A stretch of 52,309 nt of DNA, taken from positions 1-52,309 of the forward strand of contig JAFRSH010000020.1 of the NCBI GenBank assembly GCA_017427685.1, given 5' to 3'. A program made the position numbers and the translations under genes. Positions 7,899-16,283 of the stretch are shown in pieces (positions within the stretch are counted from its first letter, which is position 1; each line of letters opens with the position of its first letter). The notes under the pieces are model-generated. The model made no database searches. It had not been told where the DNA came from and saw nothing but the letters and a program-made list of their open reading frames with translations. Origin of the DNA: Lachnospiraceae bacterium (GTDB lineage: Bacteria; Bacillota; Clostridia; Lachnospirales; Lachnospiraceae).

Positions 7899-8780
7899 AT
7901 GCAGATACACACGATCTCAGAGATTTTAAAAGAGCAATATGGTGAGAAGATCTACCGTCTTGCTCTTGAAAGCGGCTGCACATGTCCGAACCGCGACGGA
8001 ACGGTGGGTCATGGGGGATGCACGTTCTGCTCCGAAGGAGGGAGCGGCGAATTTGCTTCAAAAGTCGCCCCCGTGGATGAGCAGATCGAACAGGCAAAGG
8101 CTCTTGTAAAGTCAAAGACTCACGGGAATCACTTCATCGCGTATTTTCAGTCCTTTACAAACACCTACGGGGATCTTGACCGTCTTCGCGAACTCTATCT
8201 GGAGACCATTAACAGAGAAGACATCGTTATCCTGTCCCTCGGAACAAGGCCTGACTGCCTTGGGGACGATGTGATAGAACTATTAAAGGAACTTAACGGG
8301 ATCAAACCTGTCTGGGTTGAGCTCGGCCTGCAGACCGCCCATGACAGGACGGCCGAGAGGATCAACCGTTGCTATCCCCTCAGCATCTTTGAAGATGCGT
8401 ATCAAAAGCTTAAAGCGGCAGGCCTCACGGTTATCGTACACCTGATCTTCGGACTTCCCGGAGAAAGCGAGGAAGATATGCTTGACTCCGTCAGATACCT
8501 TGCGGCTCTTACGCCGCCTCCCGACGGTGTCAAACTGCAGCTCCTTCAGATCCTGCGCGGAACACGCATGGCCGAAGAATATGCAAAAGGTCTTGTACCC
8601 GTTATGACACTGCCGGAATATACCGACCTCGTCGTAAAAGCCCTTCGCATCCTTCCGCCGGAGACCGTGATCCACAGACTGACCGGCGACGGGCCCCGCA
8701 GACTCCTTATCGCCCCCGAATGGTGCACTGACAAAAAGCGTGTCATGAACACACTTAGAAAAGCAATTGTAGATAGTTAG
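7899..8780 (+). CDS. Radical SAM protein, TIGR01212/YhcC family
   Basis: A 293-residue radical SAM enzyme. The cluster motif is the long-spaced version typical of the TIGR01212 family: CPNRDGTxGxGGCxFC, with C29, C41 and C44 as likely iron-sulfur ligands instead of the usual CxxxCxxC. GLQTAHDRTAERINR and HLIFGLPGE follow, both typical of the family and the latter seen in many radical SAM barrels. The substrate is not established; a tRNA or heme-related role should not be assumed. RBS TTAGGAG precedes the start. It converges with the NlpC/P60 gene, and no terminator is evident in the 14-base gap. Confidence 0.93.
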   Translation: MQIHTISEILKEQYGEKIYRLALESGCTCPNRDGTVGHGGCTFCSEGGSGEFASKVAPVDEQIEQAKALVKSKTHGNHFIAYFQSFTNTYGDLDRLRELYLETINREDIVILSLGTRPDCLGDDVIELLKELNGIKPVWVELGLQTAHDRTAERINRCYPLSIFEDAYQKLKAAGLTVIVHLIFGLPGESEEDMLDSVRYLAALTPPPDGVKLQLLQILRGTRMAEEYAKGLVPVMTLPEYTDLVVKALRILPPETVIHRLTGDGPRRLLIAPEWCTDKKRVMNTLRKAIVDS

Positions 8781-8794
8781 GCGCGGCCTAAAGA

Positions 8795-10453
8795 TCACGG
8801 TCTGCAGATCAGAACGATCCCGTCCGGTACGTACCAGCTGTAGTTGCTGAACTGGACACCGCCGGTACGGGAGTGGACTATAGCACCTGTGTTTTCCAAG
8901 CCGTAATCACCGTACCAACTGCTCACGTTACCGTAATTGGCACCGTAGTAAACAGCGACATGGTCGATGTTGAGATAACGGCCGTTGCTTGTTGTTGAGT
9001 AGAAGATCAGGTCGCCGGGCTTGAGCTCGTCGGGGCTGATGTATCCGGTTGCGATAGCCTTTCCGGCTTCGTCATAGTATTTGCCGAGATCCGCAGCCGT
9101 GGGGGCATATTTATCGGAACCGCCGATTGCTGTACCGGAGGCTTTGTAGGAACGCCATGCGAGAGAACTGCAGTCAAAGTAACCTTCCTGCATGCGCTTT
9201 TCCTGGCTGTATTCGCTTCCGATGTACTCCCTTGCCTGCAGAGCGGCCTTCATGCCTTTCTTGCCGTCTCCGACAGTCACCGAACAGGTCAGGTCGCACA
9301 GCCCTTCGCAGTGAACGCTTATGTATGTGTTGCCGAGTTTCTTGGCCTTAACGTTGCCGTCGCCGTCGACGCTGACGATCTTTTTGTCGTTGCTCGTAAA
9401 GGTGATGGGGATTCCTTCGGGGATTCCCGTAACCGTCAGAACAGTAGTCTTTTTCTTTTTGATGAGCATCATCTCATCCGAAAGCTTGGGATCATAAACG
9501 TTAACAGTCTCACTGAATTCTTTTCCATCGATGACGATCGTCAAAGTACATGTTCCGAAACCTTGAGGATTCCATGCGCCGTAGCTCACGGTACAGATCT
9601 TATCGTTGTCTGTAGACAGCGTGATCTCGCTGAATTCGGATCTGTGCGTGATCGTGGGGTAGATGTAGGAAGAGTTTGCCAGATAGTAGCCGTCGTAGGG
9701 CGTGAATACGGGATCGGTGACATCAACGGTCAGATCCTCTGTGATCTCTTCACCGGCCTCGGTCTTCCAGATGACTCTGACTGTCGTACGACCTTCCTTA
9801 ACGGCTTTGATCGTGTCGCCCTTAACGGTCACTTCACCTTGAAGGGAGGACACATAAGTATCGTCAACGTATGAAGAGGACCCTCCTGACCAATCATCCC
9901 AAAACCAGTCGCCCGGGAACCAATCATCATCGCCGTACTCAAGAGGATCCTCTTCGGGCTCGGGAACGACATACTCGGCACTCACAAATTCGCCTCTGTC
10001 GATGTTGATCTTCTGCGTGGAGCCGACAAGGATAGCCATGTTTCGCTTTTCGGGACCGATGTTCCTGACGTTGACCGTGCAGCTGTCGGTGTACGTGTAC
10101 CAGTACCAGTCGCCGAGATCGTCTACGGCAGTGATGTTGAGCTTAAAGGTGCCGCTGTCGTAGATCGTAAACTTGTACTTGCCGTTCTTCTTTTCCTCGC
10201 AGGTGTAGTTGCTGTAATACTCGTAATCCCCGCTTGAACTCAGCTTCTGAATATCGTAGCTTATCCAGCTGTTCTCACCGAGATCCTTTGTCTTGACCTT
10301 AATGGTGAAGGGGGTCTTTATGTCCACGTCGATATTCTTCTTGTTGATCTTAACGGAGGGCTGGTAATCCGCCTTGGCGGTGCCGGGCGTTATGATAAGA
10401 AGTGCGGTGATAACAGCCGCGAACGTGATGATCAGCTTTTGAATGGTTTTCAT
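8795..10453 (-). CDS. Secreted NlpC/P60 cell-wall hydrolase with Ig-like domains
   Basis: A 552-residue exported protein. An N-terminal signal peptide ends in GTAKADY. Then come beta-rich, Ig-like (Big_2-type) segments: one with an acidic, Trp-rich insert near 175-200 (DDDWFPGDWFWDDW) and one near 320-395 with GIPITFTSNDKKIVSV and GNVKAKKLGNTYISV. The C-terminal domain (395-552) is an NlpC/P60 cysteine peptidase with YFDCSSLAWRSY (C428), PGDLIFY and IDHVAVYYG (H498). It should cleave peptidoglycan stem peptides outside the membrane. It stands alone, facing away from YitT by 22 bases in the same direction, so they may share a transcript. Ig-like repeats suggest wall attachment. Confidence 0.92.
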   Translation of the reverse strand: MKTIQKLIITFAAVITALLIITPGTAKADYQPSVKINKKNIDVDIKTPFTIKVKTKDLGENSWISYDIQKLSSSGDYEYYSNYTCEEKKNGKYKFTIYDSGTFKLNITAVDDLGDWYWYTYTDSCTVNVRNIGPEKRNMAILVGSTQKINIDRGEFVSAEYVVPEPEEDPLEYGDDDWFPGDWFWDDWSGGSSSYVDDTYVSSLQGEVTVKGDTIKAVKEGRTTVRVIWKTEAGEEITEDLTVDVTDPVFTPYDGYYLANSSYIYPTITHRSEFSEITLSTDNDKICTVSYGAWNPQGFGTCTLTIVIDGKEFSETVNVYDPKLSDEMMLIKKKKTTVLTVTGIPEGIPITFTSNDKKIVSVDGDGNVKAKKLGNTYISVHCEGLCDLTCSVTVGDGKKGMKAALQAREYIGSEYSQEKRMQEGYFDCSSLAWRSYKASGTAIGGSDKYAPTAADLGKYYDEAGKAIATGYISPDELKPGDLIFYSTTSNGRYLNIDHVAVYYGANYGNVSSWYGDYGLENTGAIVHSRTGGVQFSNYSWYVPDGIVLICRP

Positions 10454-10475
10454 ATGACTGTTCCTTTCAGATTTG

Positions 10476-11309
10476 TTATCTCAGTATCTCCTCAATGGTC
10501 GAAACCGTGCTGAAGCTGCCCGAATGCTCCGAGATGATGTCCTTCATGATCGGAAGCTCGAAGTAGCTGATAAAACAGATGAGCGTGTGGTTGTCGCCCG
10601 CGATCGCGCCGCGCGAGTCCATAATGGTGCAGGTCTTGTTGAGCTTGGTTTTGATGTCGCGGATGATGCCTTCCTGATCCTGAGTGATGATCGTAACCTG
10701 CTTGATGGACTCGAAGTGGTCGGTATAGTGGTCGATCACGAGGGTGGCCACGAAGTACACCAGAAGGCTCATAAGCGCTGCGGTCACATCAATCACGAAG
10801 AAGACCGTTATATAAACGAGCGCGTTGAAGGCCAGAAGTACCGGCGTCATGCTGTAGTTTCGTCCTGTTTTGTCGGAGAGTTTTTTAATGATTATGTTAG
10901 CGAGTATTTCTGACCCGTCGATACAGCCGCCGTTCCTGAGGATCAGGGAGAGACCGGCGCCGAGGATCGCGCCGCCGAAAGCGACAGCAAGGAAGTGCTC
11001 GGTATTGATCTCGAAAGGAATCTTTTCGAATACCAGCAGTCCCACGGAATAAACAACAGAGCCGAGGGTCGCTTTAATGGTGAATTTCCTGCCGAGGAAG
11101 ACATATCCCGCGATCAGGAAGGGCAGGAAGACGAAGAAGACGCACAGCGGCAGACTGAAGCCGGTCAGCTTGCTGATGATGATCGCAACACCGGCCGTGC
11201 CGTAGTCGATGGCATCGTTCGGCAAAAGGATCAGGGCAACCGAAAAGCTGGCCATAACTGCGCCGAGTATTATGAATACGTATGAAAGAATGCCTTGTTT
11301 CTTTTTCAT
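10476..11309 (-). CDS. YitT family membrane protein
   Basis: A 277-residue protein with five or six N-terminal membrane helices (DUF161) and a C-terminal cytosolic DUF2179 domain (VTIITQDQEGIIRDIKTKL, then a mixed alpha/beta tail to 277). The start at 11309 is preceded by AAGGAG at the right distance; an in-frame upstream start at 11330 lacks one. YitT proteins are widespread in Firmicutes, often in several copies, and have no firmly established substrate. It lies 22 bp upstream of the NlpC/P60 gene on the same strand. Confidence 0.93.
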   Translation of the reverse strand: MKKKQGILSYVFIILGAVMASFSVALILLPNDAIDYGTAGVAIIISKLTGFSLPLCVFFVFLPFLIAGYVFLGRKFTIKATLGSVVYSVGLLVFEKIPFEINTEHFLAVAFGGAILGAGLSLILRNGGCIDGSEILANIIIKKLSDKTGRNYSMTPVLLAFNALVYITVFFVIDVTAALMSLLVYFVATLVIDHYTDHFESIKQVTIITQDQEGIIRDIKTKLNKTCTIMDSRGAIAGDNHTLICFISYFELPIMKDIISEHSGSFSTVSTIEEILR

Positions 11310-11532
11310 AGGAACGCATCTCCTTAACAACTGCTGTTTTTAGCAGCCTTTGATCCTTCGCCAAACATAAGCGTTATTACAGATCAAAAAAATGTGACAT
11401 GTATCAGGCGTCGGAAGTAACTATAGTTTACGTCAAGGGGGCCTTATTATCAACCTGCTTTTCGAAGAGTCCGTTTCTCAAAGGGGAGCCTGTAGCGGGC
11501 GACTTTCATATTGTTTTATTTTATCTCGAAAG

Positions 11533-11682
11533 GTGAAAAATATTACTACATTTCAGGATAAGGGTTTTAACCGTCCGGTGACGGACGCATATCTGGAGAC
11601 GGTGCGCAGGAGCATCCTCGAAACCAAAACGATAGCGGCTTTGAAGAAGTCTGTGGAGTGGCTGGAGACAGTTTGTCTTTGA
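11533..11682 (+). CDS. Possible 49-residue ORF or gene scrap
   Basis: A GTG-initiated frame encodes a charged 49-residue peptide (KNITTFQDKGFNRPVTDAY near its start). Its codon use is like that of nearby genes, but there is no well-placed RBS: AAAGG directly abuts the GTG. It could be a remnant of a larger gene rather than a real small gene. No similarity is recognised. It is followed by a strong hairpin at 11702-11730. Confidence 0.2.
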   Translation: MKNITTFQDKGFNRPVTDAYLETVRRSILETKTIAALKKSVEWLETVCL

Positions 11683-11701
11683 AATTTATAGGAGATGGCG
11701 G

Positions 11702-11730
11702 CACACTGTTATACTACGTATAGCAGTGTG
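11702..11730. repeat. 13-bp hairpin in the decayed island
   Basis: CACACTGTTATAC (11702-11714) pairs with GTATAGCAGTGTG (11718-11730) with one G-T pair and a TAC loop. It lacks a clean T tract on either strand, so it may be a terminator or a mobile-element end. The rest of 11331-11981 has no intact gene. Confidence 0.6.
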
Positions 11731-11771
11731 TTTGTACTGCTCGGCGGAATGATCATCAACTGCAGTCCGGT

Positions 11772-11912
11772 ATGCACGAGCGCGAAAGGATCATTCAAAC
11801 GATTGAACATTTCTATGAACATCTGCATATAGAATGCTCCGGGCATCTTGGTCTTACTTCGATCGAATACGAGGAGAACTGTTATCAGGGAGAATTTATC
11901 AGATGCGATTGA
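11772..11912 (+). pseudogene. IS3-like transposase C-terminal remnant (tentative)
   Basis: A 46-residue open frame reads like the extreme C-terminus of an IS3-family OrfB: IEHFYEHLHIE then GHLGLTSIEYEENCYQ, comparable to the usual FYNxxR...LGGLSPxEYR ending. The catalytic DDE core is absent. If right, an insertion sequence once lay here and has mostly gone. The match rests on a short degenerate motif, so it is a weak call. Confidence 0.3.
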
Positions 11913-11981
11913 CAGAAGACTCGAACCGTGTTATTTTATGACAAAGACACGATATCGTGTATATGTCAAAAGGAGGTCGCT

Positions 11982-12524
11982 ATGTCGGATTTCTACTCTG
12001 TTACCGAGTTTGCGGAAAAATATAATAAAAATCCCGGAAACATCAGACGGATGCTTATCAGCGGAACGATTAAGGGTGAAAAAATCGGAAAACAGTGGAT
12101 CATTTCAAAGGAGACCGTGTACCCCGAAGATTCGAGAATAAAATCGGGCAAGTACCATAACTGGCGGAAGCGGAGTATTGTCAACCAAAAAGTACCGAAA
12201 TTACTGAATTCTTTGGAAAAATTTGGTACTCAGCTATTTTCGGTTTATGGTGATTTCCTTGACAAGGTTATTCTTTATGGATCATATGCCAGAGGAGAAC
12301 AAACACCCGATTCGGACATAGATGTAGCTGTCTTGCTTAAGGACGGCATTACCGAAGAGATGCATGACGAAATGATCGAACTGGTAGTTGATTTGGAGCT
12401 GGATCTCGGAATTACTGTTTCTGTCGTTCCTGTTGAGTATGATAATTACCTCAAGTGGAAGCGGCTACTTCCTTTTTATAAAAATATCGATAGGGAGGGG
12501 ATCGTAATATGGAAGGCAGTTTGA
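11982..12524 (+). CDS. HTH-MNT nucleotidyltransferase (HEPN/MNT antitoxin-like)
   Basis: A 180-residue protein. Residues 1-45 look like an excisionase/MerR-type helix-turn-helix (SVTEFAEKYNKNPGNIRRML, then a GKQWII wing). Residues 85-175 are a minimal nucleotidyltransferase domain with GSYARG at 100-105 and DSDID at 110-114, the metal-binding signature. AGGAGG precedes the start at 11982. Its stop overlaps the start of a HEPN-like frame (12509), the usual gene order of MNT-HEPN toxin-antitoxin pairs, in which MNT AMPylates and silences the HEPN RNase. Here the HEPN partner is cut short, so this would be an orphan. The N-terminal DNA-binding domain suggests a regulatory role too. Confidence 0.85.
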   Translation: MSDFYSVTEFAEKYNKNPGNIRRMLISGTIKGEKIGKQWIISKETVYPEDSRIKSGKYHNWRKRSIVNQKVPKLLNSLEKFGTQLFSVYGDFLDKVILYGSYARGEQTPDSDIDVAVLLKDGITEEMHDEMIELVVDLELDLGITVSVVPVEYDNYLKWKRLLPFYKNIDREGIVIWKAV

Positions 12525-12667
12525 GAGATTTGTCAAAATACAGGTTTGAAAACGGGTTGGAAAGCCTGGAAGACGCAAGGATCATGTTTAACATAGGAGG
12601 AAATAGAAATGTCAGATTTAACAATACGTTTTTTTTCAAACTGTCTCAGAAGATTTACATCATTTAA
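12509..12667 (+). pseudogene. Truncated HEPN-domain gene
   Basis: The frame starts at an ATG with GGGAGGGG upstream, overlapping the MNT stop by 16 bases. The first 28 residues (SLRDLSKYRFENGLESLEDA) match the first helix of HEPN proteins. Homology then stops: the next codons are the RBS and N-terminus of the esterase gene in another frame, and a stop follows after residue 52. The HEPN active-site RxxxxH and the second helix are missing. The esterase segment appears to have replaced the rest of the gene. Confidence 0.55.
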
Positions 12668-13403
12668 AATGTATCTCCCGAATGATGTGAGGGAAGACCT
12701 GCCCATGCTGTCAGCGAACGGAAATGAGTACTCAAAGAAGCATACTAGGACGCTGTTTCTTCTTCATGGTTATACAGGCGATGCAGGGAACTGGATCCCG
12801 GAAGAGCTTGCAGAGAAATACAATTTCGCCATAGTTATCCCGACCGGGGAAAACTCATTCTGGCTTGACGGAATATCTACAGGGCATCAATTCTGCAAGT
12901 TCCTCGGAGAAGAACTGCTCGGTTATGTGAGACGCACTTTCGGACTGGCAATGAACAAAGACGAAACCTATATCTGCGGTATGTCAATGGGCGGATTCGG
13001 CGCGATCCATACGGCATTATATTACCCCGAAGTATTCGGAAAGGCTGTTGGACTGTCTTCGGCGTTAATCGTACATGAGGTTGCGGGTATGACCGAAGGC
13101 AGCGGTAATCCGATCGCAAATTACGCGTATTACAGAGAGTGCTTCGGTGACCCCGCCAAGGTGCTTGAGAGTGACAACAATCCCGAGACGCTTGTTAAAA
13201 AGCTCAAGGCCGAAGGAAGACCTATCCCTCAGATCCTTATGAGTTGCGGAACCGAGGATTTCCTGCTTGAGAACAACAGACAATTCCATAATTTCCTCGA
13301 AGCGGAAGGCGTTCCCCATATCTACGAGGAAGATGCCGGCACTCATGACATGGTATTTTGGAATAAGTATGTGCAGAAGTTCATCCCGGTAATATTTGGA
13401 TAA
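12609..13403 (+). CDS. Alpha/beta-hydrolase esterase (esterase D / feruloyl-esterase-like)
   Basis: A 264-residue serine esterase without signal peptide. LLHGYTGDAGNW gives the oxyanion-hole region, GMSMGGFGA (S126) the nucleophile elbow, and AGTHDMVFW (H246) the catalytic His. The family includes acetyl and feruloyl esterases and S-formylglutathione hydrolases; the substrate cannot be told. AGGAGG precedes the ATG. Its start lies inside the truncated HEPN frame, so the promoter is probably that of the MNT gene or lost. A perfect 38-bp palindrome downstream likely ends transcription. Confidence 0.9.
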   Translation: MSDLTIRFFSNCLRRFTSFKMYLPNDVREDLPMLSANGNEYSKKHTRTLFLLHGYTGDAGNWIPEELAEKYNFAIVIPTGENSFWLDGISTGHQFCKFLGEELLGYVRRTFGLAMNKDETYICGMSMGGFGAIHTALYYPEVFGKAVGLSSALIVHEVAGMTEGSGNPIANYAYYRECFGDPAKVLESDNNPETLVKKLKAEGRPIPQILMSCGTEDFLLENNRQFHNFLEAEGVPHIYEEDAGTHDMVFWNKYVQKFIPVIFG

Positions 13404-13426
13404 AGAGGTTGTTATAAACAGAGCTT

Positions 13427-13464
13427 CAAAACTTGTTTAAGTAATATTACTTAAACAAGTTTTG
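13427..13464. terminator. Perfect 38-bp palindrome after the esterase gene
   Basis: CAAAACTTGTTTAAGTAAT (13427-13445) is followed directly by its exact reverse complement (13446-13464), with no spacer. It can fold into a long AT-rich hairpin, followed by GCTTTAG. It probably acts as a terminator. A perfect palindrome of this length is unusual. Confidence 0.7.
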
Positions 13465-13578
13465 CTTTAGAAGCACACAAGAAATTGGAATCATTCAGAA
13501 GATTCAATCGCAATGGCAAATTTAAAGGAAGGAAAAGCTTCGAAGCCTATAGATCTTTCAAGCTTTGAGGACTGATGC

Positions 13579-13794
13579 ATGTTCAAGATACGAATGGGTA
13601 TTCCTGAAATGAGCGGATTTTGGGATGATCTGAAGAAAAAAGTTGAATATAATAAGGCGGACAAGAATGAGTTGCCTCAAGTGAAAAATATAAACGGACA
13701 ATATCAAAAAAACCCCTCCGCCATAAGCATTTCAAGCACTCAGAAATTCAACTGCATAAAATTGCCGTTATGCTTAAAACCGTATGCTTCATAG
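13579..13794 (+). pseudogene. Toxin-like gene fragment (tentative)
   Basis: The frame begins MFKIRMGIPEMSGFWDDLKK, which recalls the N-terminus of small uncharacterised Firmicutes RelE/ParE-like proteins, then loses any pattern and runs into the 3' end of the convergent GNAT gene. A 20-residue frame (13513-13575, ending DLSSFED) sits 3 bp upstream, as an antitoxin tail might. Both would be remnants. The comparison is from memory of a poorly named family and may be wrong. Confidence 0.25.
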
Positions 13795-14210
13795 AGCTTC
13801 ACGCCCATATTTGAAGCGGTGATATAGATCGTTCCGCAGCCGTAGTCTTTTGCTTCCTTTACCACTCTGTCCAGTAATTGAGTGGCGATCCCCATCCTTC
13901 TGTAATCCGGGTCGGTGTACATGCTTGACAGGATACCGAGCTTCCCGGAGGGGCAGGTGAAGTAAGGCGGCTTTTCGGCGAACGACATCCCGCTTGTTCC
14001 CACGATTTTGTCCCCGTCAAAAGCAAGCCACGATACATATGTGCCCGCAGCCAGATTCTTTTTATAAAAGTTCATGAGGGAGGTTTCGAGGTCTACATCT
14101 GCAGGCACGGTTCTGCCTTCCGAGGTGTATTCCTCCGTCAGCTGATCTATTCTCATTTTGATGATCCGGGGTAGTTCGTTTTCCGACAGTTTCTTATATT
14201 CAATATTCAT
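13740..14210 (-). CDS. GNAT family N-acetyltransferase
   Basis: A 156-residue GNAT. The acetyl-CoA pyrophosphate loop is YRRMGIATQLL near residues 99-109, after SSMYTDPDY on strand beta4, and a C-terminal ASNMGVKLYEAYGF completes the fold. The substrate is unknown. GGAGACC precedes the ATG. It is divergent from the fumarase-beta gene across a 260-base gap that holds no other gene. Confidence 0.92.
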   Translation of the reverse strand: MNIEYKKLSENELPRIIKMRIDQLTEEYTSEGRTVPADVDLETSLMNFYKKNLAAGTYVSWLAFDGDKIVGTSGMSFAEKPPYFTCPSGKLGILSSMYTDPDYRRMGIATQLLDRVVKEAKDYGCGTIYITASNMGVKLYEAYGFKHNGNFMQLNF

Positions 14211-14471
14211 GTTGGTCTCCTGTGTTGATTTACAAACATAGCAATATGCTCAATCTTCATATGTACCTCGTCGGTTGGCCTGATAATAAGTATGTAATGA
14301 TTCTATCACATTTTCAGACGGAATAAATCTGATAATGACTTTCAAACGGCAAAAGAAAGCGACTGCTTCTTGTAAGATGTTGCCAAACAGAGAAATACAT
14401 AGTATTATGAGTCGGGCAGAAATGTCGTGATAAGAATGAAATGGCAGACATTGCCGGAACAGGAAAAAGAC

Positions 14472-15020
14472 ATGGAAAGAGTGATCAATCTCCCCTTCAC
14501 AAAAGAAGATCTTGAAAACATCAAGACAGGTGACATCCTGTACCTGAACGGTACGGTGTATTCGGCGCGCGATGCCGCACATAAGCGTCTTTGCGAGCAG
14601 ATCGAAGGCGGAGGAGAGATCCCTCTCGACCTCAAGGATGCGGTTATCTACTACCTCGGACCCACACCGGCACGTCCCGGACAGGTCATCGGATCTGCCG
14701 GACCTACCACGGCAGGTCGTATGGACAAGTACACCCCCACGCTCCTCGACCTCGGCATGAAAGGCATGATCGGAAAGGGCAGGAGAAGCGAGGATGTCCG
14801 TCTTTCAATAATTAAGAACAAAGCAATATATATGGGTGCGACCGGCGGCGCCGGAGCGCTCCTTTCGAAATGTATAGTTGAGTCCGAGACCATTGCGTAC
14901 GACGACCTCGGAACAGAAGCAATCAGACGCATGGTGGTTAAGGATTTCCCTGTGACGGTGCTCATCGATTCGGAGGGTACGACGTTTGAGGAGTTTCTTG
15001 CAAGAAACGGAGTTAAATAA
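14472..15020 (+). CDS. Fumarate hydratase class I, beta subunit (Fe-S hydro-lyase)
   Basis: A 182-residue fumarase/tartrate dehydratase beta subunit. GDILYLNGTVYSARDAAHKR, YYLGPTPARPGQVIGSAGPT and MIGKGRR are diagnostic. The start at 14472 agrees with the family N-terminus and has AGGAAAAAG upstream. In two-subunit class I enzymes the alpha subunit carries the [4Fe-4S] ligands; no alpha gene lies next to this one, which is unusual. It overlaps the YnbB-like gene by one base (TAATG), so the two are translationally coupled. Fumarate, tartrate or another hydroxy-acid could be the substrate. Confidence 0.93.
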   Translation: MERVINLPFTKEDLENIKTGDILYLNGTVYSARDAAHKRLCEQIEGGGEIPLDLKDAVIYYLGPTPARPGQVIGSAGPTTAGRMDKYTPTLLDLGMKGMIGKGRRSEDVRLSIIKNKAIYMGATGGAGALLSKCIVESETIAYDDLGTEAIRRMVVKDFPVTVLIDSEGTTFEEFLARNGVK

Positions 15021-16273
15021 TGGAATTTTGTATAAATGACAGAGTCGCCGCAGCGGCAGAGAAGGCGGAGAGCGCCCTCGCCGGACAAATGGCGGCAATA
15101 GAAGACACATGTATGTTTAATTCGCGCAAGGTCTTAAAGGCGTTCATCGACAACGGCGTGACCTATGCGGATTTTGCGGAGATCAACGGTTATGGCTTCT
15201 TTGATGAAGCCCGCGACAAGATAGAGGCTGTTTTTGCACAGGTGCTCGGGACCGAGGACGCGCTTGTACGTCCCCACATCATGTCCGGCACCAATGCGAT
15301 CTGGCTCACGCTTTCGGGACTGTTGCATCCCGGTGACACACTGCTTGCCATCACGGGAGCACCCTACGATCCGCTCGAAGAGATCATAGGGAAAAGAGGC
15401 GATTCGCCCCTTTCGCTGATCCGTAACGGTATCAAGTACGAAGAGATCGACCTTGTCGGTGACGATTTTGATCTTGTCGCTATTGAAGAAAGACTTAAGA
15501 AGGGCGGCGTGAGCATGGTCGAGATCCAGCGCTCATGCGGATATTCTCACAGACGCGGTCTTTCTCTCGAAAAGATCAAGGAAGCTTGTGAGCTTATAAA
15601 GAAGATTTCCCCCGAAACGATCATTATGTGTGATAACTGCTACGGTGAGCTTGTTTGCAAGCAGGAGCCCACTGAGGTCGGCGTGGATGTTATGGCAGGC
15701 TCGCTCATGCACAACCTCGGCGGAGGAATCGCTACTTCCGGCGGTTATGTTGCAGGCCGCGCAGATCTCATCGCGCAGGTAGCGGACAGACTCACAGCGC
15801 CCGGAATCGGAAAGTTCCTCGGCGCAAACTATAACCAGAATCTTAAATTCTTAAAGGGTCTTTACATGGCACCCCGCACAGTTGCGAATGCGGTAAAGAC
15901 TGCTGTGTTTGCTGCATATCTCGCAGAGGAGCTCGGGTTTGAGAGTGTTAAGCCCGGTCCTTTCGAGAAGCACAGCGACCTGATCCAGACATTTAATCTG
16001 CGCTCGGCTGAGGAGCTTATAGCTTTCTGTCAGGCGCTTCAGTCGGTTTCGCCCGTTGATTCCATGTTTGAGGCAGTACCCTGCGAGATGCCGGGCTACC
16101 CCCATGACGAGATCATGTCGGCCGGAACCTTTGCTCAGGGCTCAACGATAGAGCTTACCTGTGACGCGCCCGTAGTGGAGCCTTTCCGTGTTTATATCCA
16201 GGGCGGACTCACCTACGAATACGGCAGGGTCGGGATGATAAACGCATTCTCGAAGATCCTCAATTCACGATAG
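15020..16273 (+). CDS. YnbB-like PLP-fold protein (methionine gamma-lyase family), altered active site
   Basis: A 417-residue fold-type I PLP protein of the YnbB/'aluminium resistance' group (COG4100). MSGTNAIWLTLSGLLHPGD is the cofactor-binding loop, VEIQRSCGYSHRRG and DNCYGE (D205) are family hallmarks. At the place where family members have SLIKNPGGG, with the Schiff-base lysine, this protein reads SLMHNLGGG (H231). If that alignment is right the usual catalytic lysine is absent and the protein may not be a normal PLP enzyme. It overlaps fumarase beta by one base and is followed by a small ORF with a strong RBS. Confidence 0.88.
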   Translation: MEFCINDRVAAAAEKAESALAGQMAAIEDTCMFNSRKVLKAFIDNGVTYADFAEINGYGFFDEARDKIEAVFAQVLGTEDALVRPHIMSGTNAIWLTLSGLLHPGDTLLAITGAPYDPLEEIIGKRGDSPLSLIRNGIKYEEIDLVGDDFDLVAIEERLKKGGVSMVEIQRSCGYSHRRGLSLEKIKEACELIKKISPETIIMCDNCYGELVCKQEPTEVGVDVMAGSLMHNLGGGIATSGGYVAGRADLIAQVADRLTAPGIGKFLGANYNQNLKFLKGLYMAPRTVANAVKTAVFAAYLAEELGFESVKPGPFEKHSDLIQTFNLRSAEELIAFCQALQSVSPVDSMFEAVPCEMPGYPHDEIMSAGTFAQGSTIELTCDAPVVEPFRVYIQGGLTYEYGRVGMINAFSKILNSR

Positions 16274-16283
16274 GAGCGTCACC

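Noticed and set aside
11331..13739. Prophage or integrative element
   Set aside because: No integrase, capsid, terminase or attachment-site repeats; only scraps of small genes.
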